NCBI GenBank assembly: GCA_963573315.1
Contig: OY752142.1
Coordinates: 2,914,001-2,978,000 of the forward strand
Direction of reading: 5' to 3'
Length of the DNA stretch: 64,000 nt
DNA from: Entomortierella parvispora
Lineage: Eukaryota; Mortierellomycota; Mortierellomycetes; Mortierellales; Mortierellaceae
Shown here: positions 23,007 through 34,048 of the stretch, one piece after another
How positions within the stretch are numbered: the first letter of the stretch is position 1
Layout: every line of letters starts with the position of its first letter
Notes under the pieces: generated by a model
Database searches by the model: none
What the model was told of the DNA's origin: nothing
What the model saw: the letters and a program-made list of their open reading frames with translations, nothing else
Program-made: the position numbers and the translations under genes

Positions 23007-25393
23007 TCATCTTTCATCTTCTTCATCTCTCGCCGCCCGCCCGTACGTCGATCGCACCACCACCAGCACCCCCACCGCGCACAACGTGATCATCGTCGAC
23101 ACCAAATACGCGGCTGCAGGCATCGTTGCTGAACTCTGGCTGAAGATCCATCCGTAAAGCAGCAGCGATGTGCTCCGTACGATTGCATCCAGTACCGCAA
23201 TACCTCCGAGCGCCTTGCCTGTCTGATGTGATGGAACATATGTCGTCAGAAGCGAGGTGAATGAAGGCATGCCTATTGATGCAAGAGAGAGAACTCCACA
23301 AGCTAACATCGTACACCATCGTGAATAGAGAGAGAGTGTGTGTGTGTGTGTGAAAAGAGAGAGGAAGGGAGAGAGAGCAGAGTCGAGGATGATATCAGTT
23401 CAGAGATCAAAAAAATCGCGATCTTTTATCAGATAAGATAATAGCGCACTCATCATATCATCCGAGATAATGAAGAAACCAATGCATTGCACTTCTGAAC
23501 TTACAGATGAACAGGATTATATCCTTGTGGAAGATCGGAACCAGTACAAAGCCGACTGCATACAATACTGCTCCGAGCAAGAAAAAGGTGATGTCTCTCC
23601 AAACCGTCCCTGGATCTTTTCCTTTCTTTCCTCCTGTCTCCTCATCCTCGACAAATGGTGCGCTCTCCAGAAGTGGAACCCCTGCCTCTGGACCCTCAGG
23701 TTCAAAAGGTGGTGTCGCGTGTCTCTTGGCTAGCGCCTTATAGCCAGCCTGCATCGCTGGAAAGATGGCTACATATACAATAAAGGATGTCACTCCAAAG
23801 ACAGTAAGATATATACCATCTTGCAAGGTCTTCCAAGAATACACGAGATTCTATCCAATACAAAGGTACATTTGGTGAGTTACTATAATGTCCTTGAGGC
23901 AGCTCAAGACCTCTCTTGCAGGGCAAAACAAACTTCATTTTACCGAGTACGGGATCAAGAGCGAAGATGCACCTGGATCGATGAACACAAAAGGTGAATG
24001 AATGAATGAATGAATGAATGTATGAACGACAGAATGTTGCATGCTGCATGAACATGATCAGGATGGGCAAACGATCGCATCCGGCCATGTAGAGAGGCCG
24101 CCTCATATCTTACCGTTAGATGAGAACTGGATCAGAGAATACGAGAGAACGATGAGAACCAACGTATAATGCGAGGGCAACACCCCAACATTTGGTGATG
24201 GCTCTATCCTGCCGGGCAGAAAGAGCAGGAGCGGATCCAATACGTTCACCACAAGTTGCTTTGCTCTGCCCACAATCGACACTGGAGCCGTTTCTGTGGA
24301 ATCGGCGTTGCTGGCTGTATGGACAGTCATTGACGGGACTGCAGAGTCTTTTACCAGGACTCGGGACTCGGGAAGAATAACCGTGTAGAGGATCGACACC
24401 AGCAGCGCCAAGATGGAAAGCCTGAGTGCATTGGCATCGTTGCCTGTAACATCACTGAGGTATCCTCCGATGAGGGGGCCAAAGGTGATACCGACGGATA
24501 GTGCAACCATGATGTAGCCCATAGCGACACTTCGATTCTCGCGCGACGTGCAATCAGCTACTCCATTGGATCGAAGAATGTTGAGGAAGAATTGCATCTT
24601 TCACAGTCCCAAGGCGAGACGATAGTGCACACCACTTACCAACATAGGAATTGACGCAGGGCTCCATCAGCGAATCTCCACCCAAGCAACCGCTCAACAC
24701 ATAGTTTCCATAGAGCAAGCCCAACCCGAGGTTCCTCTCGGGATGGCTCAGGTAGATTATTAATAACTGGGACGCAACGGAGGGGATGAGAGTTAGGTAG
24801 ATGAGGTACTTGCGACCCAAGCGGTCCGACAACGAGGTGTACAGCCCAACGGTAAAAATTGCTACAGTAATTGTTCAATTGAGAAAGAAACAGCCCGAGA
24901 AGGTCAGGAGTGCACCTGGGTAATCAAGACAGAGCAGAGCTTCACCCTTACAGCAAATATACTTGACAGATCGAAGTCGGCTAATCACAACAGCCGCCAT
25001 GGCCTGGATAGCAGGCGTGTTACAACTTTCATCCACTTCAATAACAGGCCCTCCACCCCGTCGCTGGAGGTAATCTTTGCAAATGATCCTGTTTATCATC
25101 TGCTCCTGAGGAGCGGAGGAAATCCCCATCATGACAGCGAGAAGAAACACAAAAGGGAGGAGCCAATGGATCGAGGGACGGGTATACCATGGTTTGAGCT
25201 CCAGCTCTTTAAGGCGTGCCTCTTCTGTAGGATTCTGAGCAATGGAGATTGTGTCTCCCTCTTCTTCAAGGACCTCATCGACGATCGACTGCTTCGGGCT
25301 AGGCGGCATGGACGATGGAGACCCGAAATTCAGAGTTCCTGGAAGCGCCTCTGTGGTCTCTTCTTCGAGACCAGAGGAATCGTCAGTTGTCAT
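23007..25393 (-). CDS. Major facilitator superfamily transporter
   Basis: Membrane transporter of the MFS, about 12 predicted helices. Six exons (25393-24952, 24861-24640, 24557-24114, 23972-23944, 23850-23505, 23302-23007) join in phase to 592 residues; exon 4 is a 29-nt micro-exon. The acidic, Pro-rich N-terminal tail is cytosolic. Helix 1 is WLLPFVFLLAVMMGISSAP, followed by a loop resembling SLC46/tetracycline-type MFS proteins. The MFS signature between helices 2 and 3 is present (SLSDRLGRKYLIYL), as are YVADCTSRENRSVAMGYIM and GITFGPLIGGYL. A large central loop (KRHATPPFEPEGPEAGVP region) separates the two halves. The substrate cannot be read from the sequence. It shares strand with the GATA gene 684 bp downstream but shows no evidence of a functional link. 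Confidence 0.85.
23428..23441 (+). promoter_or_regulatory. Candidate Sre-type GATA site (ATCAGATAA + GATAA)
   Basis: ATCAGATAA matches the published ATCWGATAA consensus of SreA/Fep1-type repressors and is followed directly by a second GATAA. It lies in the last intron of the MFS gene and about 1.1 kb upstream of the GATA factor start, so it could serve either gene or neither. A 9-bp match can arise by chance. Confidence 0.3.
23995..24020. repeat. (TGAA)n microsatellite in MFS intron 3
   Basis: Six to seven perfect copies of TGAA lie in the intron between exons 3 and 4 of the MFS gene. Similar ATTC-type runs occur near 22810 and 36235. Confidence 0.8.
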
Positions 25394-26787
25394 GTATCGT
25401 TATAGGAATGATCGGGAAGGCGAGAATTGATGGACGAGGGGAGGGGAATAAGGGTAGAAAGAGCCAAAAGAAAAGGATAAAGGAAAGAAGTGCCCAAAAT
25501 CATCCTCTTGGCGCGGAGCCTTCGAGGAGGAGCAAAGCCTCCCTTGTGGTGTTAGTGTTTTGTTAGGTTGTGCCAAGCTGTTATCGAGAGCGCTCGGTTT
25601 TTTCACGCCAATGATCCTGCCCAAAACAAGGCAAGAACAGTGAACCCTTTTTATTTTTTGATCGTGCAGGTCAATTCGGGTCTGAAGTGGAGAGTCACGA
25701 CAAAGAATTGCGCAACCTATGGTATCAAAAACTGGAGCAACAGGCATTCGCATCAGGTGAGCCATGTTTTTCATCTAAGCCCTCGATGAGGACGCGCTGC
25801 GCGGCGGGTCGTGTTTGCGCGAAGTGCACGCGAGAGCAAGGGGGCCAGGGGAATGGAGGGAAGCGGAGGAGAGAGAATTCAACTCGATCTCAGATCGCAA
25901 CGAGATATTGTTTTTTTTTTGCCTGGTTCGCTCTGGTGGGACCAAAGCATGTCGCTTGGTCAGTTGTTGATTATGATCGCACCTGCGGACGCGTTTTCGA
26001 CGTGTGCTAACAAGAGCTAGGCAGGCTGTGCCGAGGGTCTTTCAGCAACACTCCACCTCCGTGCCCCTTTATCACGTTGCATTGTCACTCCTCTCGGTGT
26101 TGACATCCTCCTTGTGTTGATGCTGGCTGGTGCACGCGGATCAGGCTGGATCTGTGCAAGGTCCTTGCTCCCGACCCTGCTGCTGATCAATTGCGCCAGG
26201 TGAGTCCTCTTTCAGGGGTAGAAGTCGAGCCCTCTGCCCCCTCTCACTCCCCCACTGGGAATCACCTATCCCTGCATCTGGCAGCACAAAGATCTAAACA
26301 AGCGCACGATCCAATGCTGTCCCACCCCCTTCACTTTGTTCTTGTCTCGCCCCCTGCCCTCACTCTTGCTTCAGCTATTCTGTCGGCGTCAATCCTCTTC
26401 TCGCCTCTTTTTCTTTGTCTCCCCTAATCTTGGACCCAACACTGCTTGAATGCCTCTCTCCCCTTGAACAGGAAGCATGAATCGTCCTATCGGAACAACG
26501 TGACAATTTGTCGTTTGACGGGCTGCAATGTAAAAAAAAGTGGTCTCCTCCCGCTTTCGGCTTTGCCCCTGTCCCTTTCTCTCTCGCCTTCTTTTCTGTC
26601 AACCCCGTATCTTTTCTCTTTTTGTTTCTTTTTCGGGTCCAGCCTCCCCACTTCCTCCCCATTCTCCCTTCTTTTCTTCTTCCTCCTCCTCTTTGTTTTA
26701 TACAATCGTCTTATTTTCTGAAGACCCTCCTCTTCAGTTGCTGAACAACTCGACATCGTTTGACAGAGCACGCTCTACTTCATAAAT
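25394..26787. other. Intergenic between divergent MFS and RRM genes
   Basis: 1.4 kb with no gene. It is pyrimidine-rich on the plus strand at 26560-26710, forming the leader of the RRM gene. Open frames of 80-120 codons here have no recognisable features. Confidence 0.5.
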
Positions 26788-28114
26788 ATGACGGACTCGA
26801 CCACCCACACATGCCAGATCTGTAAGGCCAAGGACGATGTCATTAAGGCCAAAGATGACCTTATTGCCGCCAAGGACGATGCTATCGCTCAAAAGGACCA
26901 GGCGCTCAAGAGCGAGCGCGAATTGCGGGAGCAGCTTCAAAAACAACTCAAGATCGCCAGTGCAGGAGGTAAGAAGCAACCTCTTTTTCAACCCCAACCT
27001 CCCTCTACCTTATTTTCTTTATCTGTTTGGTCTGCTTTGCCAGCTTTCTGGGAGAGGACGTGAACACAACACTCTGCTTCTCCGCTTTCAAAAGTTCAAA
27101 ACCACAAATACGTTACCTCTTGCAACGCAGGATCAGGATTAAAGTCTTGCATGACAAAAAAAAATAGAGGGCAGAAGCAACAACAACAACAATCCTTGCA
27201 TCCAAAGTAAACAAGGCGCACAGGTTCTTTCGATCGAATATTTCTGGTAATGGACATGGCTGGCTAGGAACGCCAATGGCTGAGGTCTGAATAGCCTGGA
27301 TCTCGGTCTACAAACAAATGACCCGACCCTTTGACCTTGTCAGGATGCCTCTCAAAAGAGAGAGGGGAGGGAAAGGGATCAAGTCCCCTTTGATTCTGAA
27401 ATGACCTGCTTGCTCACACTCAATCCCTTTGCTCCCATAGTCACCAAGAAGGCCAGTTTAGTCAACATCAAGTCTGCCAGTAGCCAGGCACAGGGTAAAC
27501 TTCTTGAACCCACCTCTTTGTTCAGACGACAAAGACAAATCAACAAGCAACACACTAATTCTTCTTCTTTGGCTTTGCATTCGCGTTCAGAGGAAAAGGA
27601 CGCGCTTACGATCTATATCAGGAATGTGACAGAGAATATCACCTCGGAAATGCTCCACGACGCCTTTTCAGCCTTTGGATCCATTAGGACACTCAATGTG
27701 GTCCATCCAAAGGCCTGTGCCTTCGTGGAATTCGCCACTCCTGAGGCTCATCAGAAGGCGTTAGCGGCGACCTCAGTCTTTGTGGGCGAAGGACATGAGA
27801 ATGTGCTGACAGAGAAACGGGTGCGCAAACCTCCCCAGGCCTTCACCCGTCGACCCTCCAACAACAACATGCTTAAATCCTACTCGTCTCACAACAACCT
27901 GAATTCGAGTTTTGGACTTCATTCTGTCAGTGCAGCAACCGCCACGAATGCGGCCGCGATGGGCACTGCCATGACAATGACAACAACCACAACAACTGCT
28001 GCCGTGACCACGACTCCTCCTTCGACTCCACCAAACCAGGGAAATGAAAAAGTTCAGAGAGAGGGCTGGTTGAAGAAGGGAGACGACGGTCGCGATTTGT
28101 CGGCGACTTGTTGA
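26788..28114 (+). CDS. RRM protein with N-terminal coiled coil
   Basis: Three exons (26788-26968, 27441-27494, 27591-28114) join in phase to 252 residues. The N-terminus starts with a CX2C pair (THTCQICKAKDD) and a striking seven-residue periodicity (AKDDVIK, AKDDLIA, AKDDAIA, QKDQALK), which should form a short coiled coil. The RRM follows (ALTIYIRNVTENITSEML, FGSIRTLNV, CAFVEFATPEAH), with RNP1 reduced to ACAFVEFA. The C-terminus is Asn/Ser/Thr-rich. The RRM resembles those of G3BP/NTF2-type RNA-binding proteins, but no NTF2 domain is present. Likely RNA-binding; the partner is unknown. Intron 1 is 472 bp. Confidence 0.75.
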
Positions 28115-28759
28115 ACACACTTTAGGGAACTCTTCTTTTTTTTTGTTTTGTTTTTGGACTTGACCTTCTTCGCACTGCGCACGGTTCCAGTGTGCCCCCT
28201 TGTACATAGCTCCCTGTTTTTTCAGACAACAAATAAACGACTTTTTTGCATGAACAAACCCAAAGTCAAGGATGTCGTCACCTCAGCCTCGAATAGAGGA
28301 AGCTGTCCGGGCCAACCGTTGTGTTTCGTGCACTTACGTTGGGGTAACCAACTGGCTGGGCACGGCCAAAAAAGTATAACGCGTCGCCTAGCGCTGCAAG
28401 CAAGTGCAAGATCTCTTCTCTACCATCCACAGCACAGCTTGTTTTTATTTTGCAAGAACTGTCCTAGACTCGGTTAAACTGAAGGCCATTCTTAGTATCT
28501 CGAGATTCGTGTTCAGGTCTCAGGAAGAAGAAAGAGGGCCCTAAAACCCCACAGCGCAACCATGATCAGCTGAAAGACCTGTATGAGATGAGACATGACT
28601 GACTGAGTCCACTTTGCACAAGATACCCAGGTATAGCCTCTCATGCACCTCTCCAAACAAACTGTTCCCAACGCAAAGATCCTGTGGTAAAGGGTGCTGA
28701 TCATGAAAGCTGGGCTAACAGATGGTTTTCTCTCTCCTCGAGTATCGGTTCCTTTGATG

Positions 28760-29790
28760 AATGAGGATGATTGAATGTGAGAACAATTGGCGGGTTCAAA
28801 CGATACCACAAACGGGGATGAACGATCGTCGAACGCATCAGCCTCGTGGCAAGATGCTGGGAGGATTCAGTGTCATTAGCGTCATGATGTATCGCCATGA
28901 AGCTCTATTGGATTGCCAGGGACGGGAGAAGATTCTCAGGAACGAAGGACGGTCTCACAAGGATTGTCTATCTGATTCCAAAAAGATGAAAGACCTCAAG
29001 GATCCCGATCTTCCACCGACACATCCGCAGGACCCAAGGACCAATTGGGTTTCGAAGCCAAAGTACGAGACGCTCGAGTTCGAGTTTCATGGGAAAGAGG
29101 GACCTTGGCGATGTGTCCTTTTGTTCCTTGTTGGATATTTCAGACTGTTCGCTGGGCTGCTTTACAAGAAGGGATGTGCTCAACAAAGACTGCAGTGGCA
29201 AGTCCATTTTGGAAACATGATGCAGGATGTTTATTTAGCGCGATGCGGTGCGGAACTCCCTCTGCGCAGCGTTCTTGAACAAGGACATCGCTCGGTAGGC
29301 GGCCTTCCAAGCGATGAACGATCCGGGTAGTGTTAAAAGCGACAAAGAATCAAACCCTTGCTTGCCCATGACCCATGAGAAAGGGGGCAAAAGGTCGCGT
29401 ACAGGATTGAGTTTCTCTACGACGGGAAGGATAAGGAGATACCAAGTTATGTCACTGGGGTAATGAAGCTGAGTCCACTGAGCAGTTTCCACAAAACAAC
29501 TCGGACCGTCCTTGAGACAAGAGTGGCGGGTGCTTTGTGCTAGAGCAATTGGGATCGCATTAGACCTTTGTTGCGCCCAGAGTCGGGTCTCCTCTATCAC
29601 CAGTTGTACTTCGCATCCACACGCTCGTTGACCTTTTCGCGGTGATCAATGTCGTCTTTCCGACGAAGATCCTGACTATCCTGACAAGATTTCCCCCTTA
29701 GCCGTTGGCATGTACCACACCATTCAGGGACAAACCACATGGGATTACTGGAATGTGGTAGACCTGTCTGCGGCGTGGGCTATCTGAGAG
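28760..29790 (+). pseudogene. Broken coding region, family not recognised
   Basis: Protein-like segments follow one another on the plus strand in changing frames. About 28830-29130: GGFSVISVMMYRHEALLD, then THPQDPRTNWVSKPKYETLE and EGPWRCVLLFLVGY. About 29130-29278: FQTVRWAALQEGM and SPFWKHDAGCLF. About 29391-29545: YRIEFLYDGKDKEIPSYVTG. About 29641-29786: DPDYPDKISPLAVGMYHT and TTWDYWNVVDLSAAWAI. Each segment ends in a stop or loses its quality at a frame change. I could not join them with convincing splice sites, so decay or frameshifts are the simpler explanation. The family is unknown to me. Antisense frames are also open in places (29235-29600), so the strand is not certain. Confidence 0.4.
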
Positions 29791-30484
29791 CTCGTTGTGG
29801 ACGCAAGAGTGTGTCCAGCGAACCAAGCAAGTCCCATTGAAGATGAAATGGAGGATCTGATCGTGGGACAAGAAGAGGGGTTTTTTTGCAGTCGGCTGAT
29901 CTATTCGAGGGCGAACTGGAGCTCATCGCCCTTGTACCTCCACCGTCATGATTGCTGATGCAGGGTCTTGCCAGTGTGCCTTGATCATTTTGCGCATCTG
30001 CGTACGGTCCACTTTGCGAGAAGTAGAACCAGGCCGTCGTCCATTGCGGGCTGAAGTAACCAGGCAGGCCAGGTCCGGGGGGACTTGTGTGGACGTGAAA
30101 CCAGATGAGGAAAGAACAGTTCACTGAGACCCACCTACCTCAGACTGCATTCGTCCAGCAGCGAGTGCTCGGAGCGCGGCTTGAAATCTTTCCTCCGAGA
30201 GTAGAGGTGACGCCGGGCCAGATCTGAGACCATCAACCCTCAATTACAAACATGGTTGCCGAAGGCACATTTTAACGTTCATTGCATCCATCGTGCCTTC
30301 GGAGCTCGGAGGAGTCAGGCGTACCTGATAGTCTTTAAAAGGAACCCCTCTCTCCTCCCTTCGCCATCTCCATCACTCTCTCACCTTCAGCAAAACAAGC
30401 TTACATATCATCGCTCTTCTTCTCCCTCAGTTCATATATCCCCCTCGCAAGCCCTTCACTCACCCTCACCCATTCACCTTCACC

Positions 30485-31325
30485 ATGGAACACATTGAAA
30501 GATCCCAGCTTTACACCGACCCTGTCTACCGCTTCCAATACGTCGCCAAGTTCATGGACTTTGGAGATGAGGATGTCGACATCATCAAGGCAGCCGCTCC
30601 TCTTGTCCTCCCCATGGTTCCTACCGTCGTCGACGCCGTCTACACCAAGCTCCATCGCTTTGACATTACTTGGGACACCATGGCCAAGCGTCACGAGGGT
30701 TTTACGCCCAAGGGCGACGTCGTGCAGGACGCAGCCAAGCTTCAGGAAGACTCGGAGCAAATCAAGTTCAGAAAAGACATGTTGACTCGGTATGTTATCC
30801 TCTGTTTGCCTCGTGTTCGTTTTGTTCTCCTGCCTTATTGCATTGCAACAAAGATAAAAGCCAGCCTTTGTCCTAATCATTTTTATTTCTTGCCTGGTAT
30901 CACCAACTCCAAACAGCTATTTCGACAAGTTGTTGAAGAACCCTTATGACGAACGTATGATCAAGTACCTGGAATATGTGGCCCGCATCCACACCGACAC
31001 GCCCGGAAAGAAGTCAAAGATCAACGTGGACGTGATCCACATCAATGCCTTGTTGGGATACGTCGAGACCGTGCTCATTGGAGGCATCAAATCCTTGAAC
31101 CTGGATCGTGATACCGAATACAAGGCCATCGCTGCTTTTGGAAAGTTGCTCTGGATCCAGATGGACTTCTTCCTCAAGTTCTATTGCAAGGACGGCAATG
31201 AATATTTGCCCGAGTCTCAAGAGGAAAAGGTCGCCGAATCGAAATGTTCCTGCTCTCATTCAAAAGCTGTTGCTTTGAACGATTCCCATGGTTTCTTTGC
31301 GCGTCTCTGGAAGCTCTTCTTTTAA
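30485..31325 (+). CDS. Protoglobin-domain protein
   Basis: Two exons (30485-30789 and 30917-31325) join in phase to 237 residues. The sequence YRFQYVAKFMDFGDEDVDII followed by PLVLPMVPTVVDAVYTKLHR, and then YLEYVARIHTDTPGK with VIHINALLGYVETVLI, fits the protoglobin fold (globin-coupled-sensor-like, haem-binding). Candidate haem ligands are the His residues in ARIHTD and DVIHIN. The C-terminal tail carries a small Cys cluster (ESKCSCSHSK) and an aromatic end (FARLWKLFF). There is no signal peptide. Members of this family in fungi are uncharacterised; oxygen, NO or CO binding is inferred from bacterial and archaeal relatives. A TTTAAAA element lies about 150 bp upstream. Confidence 0.75.
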
Positions 31326-31765
31326 GGAAAAAAAAGAAAAAAAGAAAAAGGACCAGCACAAGATTCTTGACGCGTCCTCTTAAACCTTCCCATCACCTCT
31401 CAATAACTTTGTATAGCCCCTTGTTTCCTTGCTCGTAATAAAATTCATTTGCATATTCTCCCCAATTCATTCCTACTGTATCGTCTTTTGAGACAGAGGC
31501 TAGGAAAGCACACTGCATCTTCACTAGATGAGTTCGTGAGGAGATGAAGTGGACGATATACTCGCTCAAGACTCAAAGATTTCATCACAGCGTGTAGTTT
31601 CTCAAAGCGGTACAGCCAGATCATAGGCTTGGTAAAAGCTGAAATTGGCATCCCAATTGCGCCTGGTTCCGTGCAACTATCGCGCGATTTGATGATCTGA
31701 CCTGGAAAAGGGCTTTGGACGGGCTGACGCCACCGCCAGAGGCAAAAAAGAAACTGCAAAAGAAA

Positions 31766-31838
31766 TGCTCCCTGCAGGGATCGAACCTGCGGCCTTTGCG
31801 TTATTAGCACAACGCTCTACCGACTAAGCTAAGGGAGC
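31766..31838 (-). tRNA. tRNA-Ile (anticodon AAU)
   Basis: The minus strand folds into a full cloverleaf of 73 nt: a 7-bp acceptor stem GCTCCCT/AGGGAGC, a D arm with GTCGGTAGAGC, anticodon stem TTGTG/CGCAA with loop CTAATAA, and a T arm GCAGG-TTCGATC-CCTGC. Anticodon AAT reads Ile AUU/AUC after inosine modification. The A discriminator is encoded; CCA and an intron are absent, as expected for a eukaryotic gene. Confidence 0.97.
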
Positions 31839-32063
31839 CTGCTTCATATATTTCCGCCTACTCTCCAGACATATTTGAACCCGGATATTATCGGAGCCAT
31901 ACCCTTAAGTAAAATAAATGAGACCCTTAATCGATCCAAATCACGTGAAATATCAAAATTTCGTTCGTGCTTTTGTGCGCCAACATTGCGAACAGGCAAA
32001 CACAACTCTTCCAACAATCACCACGCACTCCTGATTGACAACACTTTACTACATTACAACTGA

Positions 32064-32882
32064 ATGGAAAACTTACGCGAGTCCGATTCATCAGGACCTT
32101 ATCGACCACCTGTGCTATCATTTCGTGCCTTCCACGCTGCTCATTTTTCTGGGTCTCAGAGACGAACATTTTTTTCAGGGATTTCATCTGGACCATTTCA
32201 CCCCTCATGGCCTCAATTGCAGTCAGCATGGTCGCATGGTGGAGAATGGAGCGCTCCTGAAGGGATGGATCTCGAAGCATACGACTATGGAGATGCTCCG
32301 GAGCCTCTGGAAGATAATCAAGGACTGGATTTGAGTCAAACGACCGCAGAATGTGACCACGTAGACGAAACATCCCAGGAGCAACAACACGAGGGTGTTC
32401 TGAGCAAAGAAACAATCGCCATCTTTGAGTTTTCACGTCGCTTCCGACAAGAAAAGGCATCAGCAGAGCTCAAAGAAAAGAATCGACTAAAACTGCGACG
32501 GACAAAGAGAAGAAAGTTGACCAAGCTTGGATTCGCGTTGAACGAGGGTAACAGTGACGAAAGCGAGAGCGATCTATCTCATGGCCAATCTTATAATCTG
32601 GGAAAGGGCGGAGAGGAAGAAGAAGAGGGCGAACACGAGGAAGAGGATGAAGATGACATACCAGCGGGAGAACCACCAGCAACAGACATTTCATTTATGT
32701 TCTTGAACGAGAGGCTACGCGAACGTACCCGTCGTCGACTCTACGCGTCGAGCCTAGATCTAGCCGATACCAGCGAAATACGAAGTATCGAGATGTTGGA
32801 GGATCTGCTGAATCAAACTTATAATGATAGTGTGAGACAGGACGCGGTTGTCTACTGGCCAGGCATGCCGCTGCGTTGCTGA
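32064..32882 (+). CDS. Gemin8-like protein (SMN complex)
   Basis: A single exon encodes 272 residues. The C-terminus (RLRERTRRRLYASSLDLA, then IEMLEDLLNQTYNDSVRQDA and VVYWPGMPLRC) resembles the end of Gemin8, where a basic helix, a short helix and a final YWP-(x)-PL motif occur. A charged helix upstream (SKETIAIFEFSRRFRQEK) also fits the family. The middle contains basic (KLRRTKRRKLTKLG) and acidic (GGEEEEEGEHEEEDEDD) patches. Gemin8 is a subunit of the SMN complex that assembles Sm cores on snRNAs. The usual N-terminal WYxHP/YWQHY motif is not seen, so either it has diverged or an upstream exon is missing. Identification rests on a short motif and is provisional. Confidence 0.5.
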   Translation: MENLRESDSSGPYRPPVLSFRAFHAAHFSGSQRRTFFSGISSGPFHPSWPQLQSAWSHGGEWSAPEGMDLEAYDYGDAPEPLEDNQGLDLSQTTAECDHVDETSQEQQHEGVLSKETIAIFEFSRRFRQEKASAELKEKNRLKLRRTKRRKLTKLGFALNEGNSDESESDLSHGQSYNLGKGGEEEEEGEHEEEDEDDIPAGEPPATDISFMFLNERLRERTRRRLYASSLDLADTSEIRSIEMLEDLLNQTYNDSVRQDAVVYWPGMPLRC

Positions 32883-34048
32883 GGAAAGAATATGAAAGGT
32901 AAGCACAGCTTTTTTCCTTGCACTGAATGACTCCTGGTCTTGGGGAAATATCACGATGATGAGCAACCGATCATCCTTGTTCTCGATCCGAAAGATGCAC
33001 TTGTGCATTATTTTCGGAATGGAAGACACATTGAAATTGGCCTGCAAACGCAGCTTCCTGAGTGAGAAAGTCTTCCCCAAGACTTGGATGCATGCCTGTA
33101 TGGCTCGGAAGTCAATCAAAGGGCTACTAAGTCGCTTCCATACTAATATCTACTGCCCATCTCATTCACTAATAGGTAACTGACGGCCCTTGACAACGTT
33201 CACACATCCCACAAGTGATGGTGCCGATGCTTTTTAAACTTTTGAAGCAACAATAAAAACTGTGCTGCACACGCGTCGTTGAAGCTTGGAAACACATGGC
33301 GAGGCGGGTACGAAGAGAAACTTGTGTATATTACTCATCGAAACGTTTTGCATGTGGGTTCCCGCGGGGCCGGACTTGTGTGCCTGCCATGGGGGACGGA
33401 GCAATCCCAATTGATCCAGTGGCCCCTCCTCGGGAGTAGAGAGCCCTCTGCAAATGGATGCAACGGTCAGTCTAACAAACGTGAAGGCCGTCATTTTTCC
33501 AACGACAAACGATCCGATGGTTTAAAGTAGATCCTCACGGCAAAGCCAACAAGACACGAGGACGAAATAAATAAAGGAAGGAAGAAGGACAAAAGCAGAT
33601 CGTCTTGTTTCCCTGGTTGTCCGAGTTCATGGTGACTTCGCTTTATTGAATCCAGACTCTTTCAATTGCTCGAGCCAAGGTTTTTGGGTTGGAGGAAAAG
33701 AGTACAGAGAAAATTGAGCACTCATCATCTTTTTTTTTTGTTTGTGATGATCATCTCTGTCCTTTCTTCCTTTCCTCTTTTCCTCTTTTCCTCTCCTCAT
33801 CCTCACCTTCCTTACAACATAATCTTCATCATTCACAAATACTCCAACTTGCCTTTCTCTCCCACAAAGTCTCCCGGAAGGCCTGTCCTTTGATCCCTCA
33901 ATTAAGCACTTGCACTTTTCTACCTGCGGAAAGAGATTCTATCCACTGTTCTACGGACCCCACGTTTTTTTTCCGTCTTTGTCCTTGAACTCGTTTCTTT
34001 CCATTCCTCCCATTCTCCCATTCGGATTCACATTTCAAACACACGAAC
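32883..34048. other. Intergenic with a possible coding relic
   Basis: No intact gene. On the plus strand about 32930-33130 one frame reads protein-like (EQPIILVLDPKDALVHYFRN, then GRHIEIGLQTQLPE) but is interrupted by TGA before ESLPQDLDACLYGSEVNQ, and upstream by another TGA. The opposite strand is also open for 119 codons (32760-33119). Pyrimidine-rich sequence at 33740-34040 forms the leader of the next gene. Confidence 0.35.
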
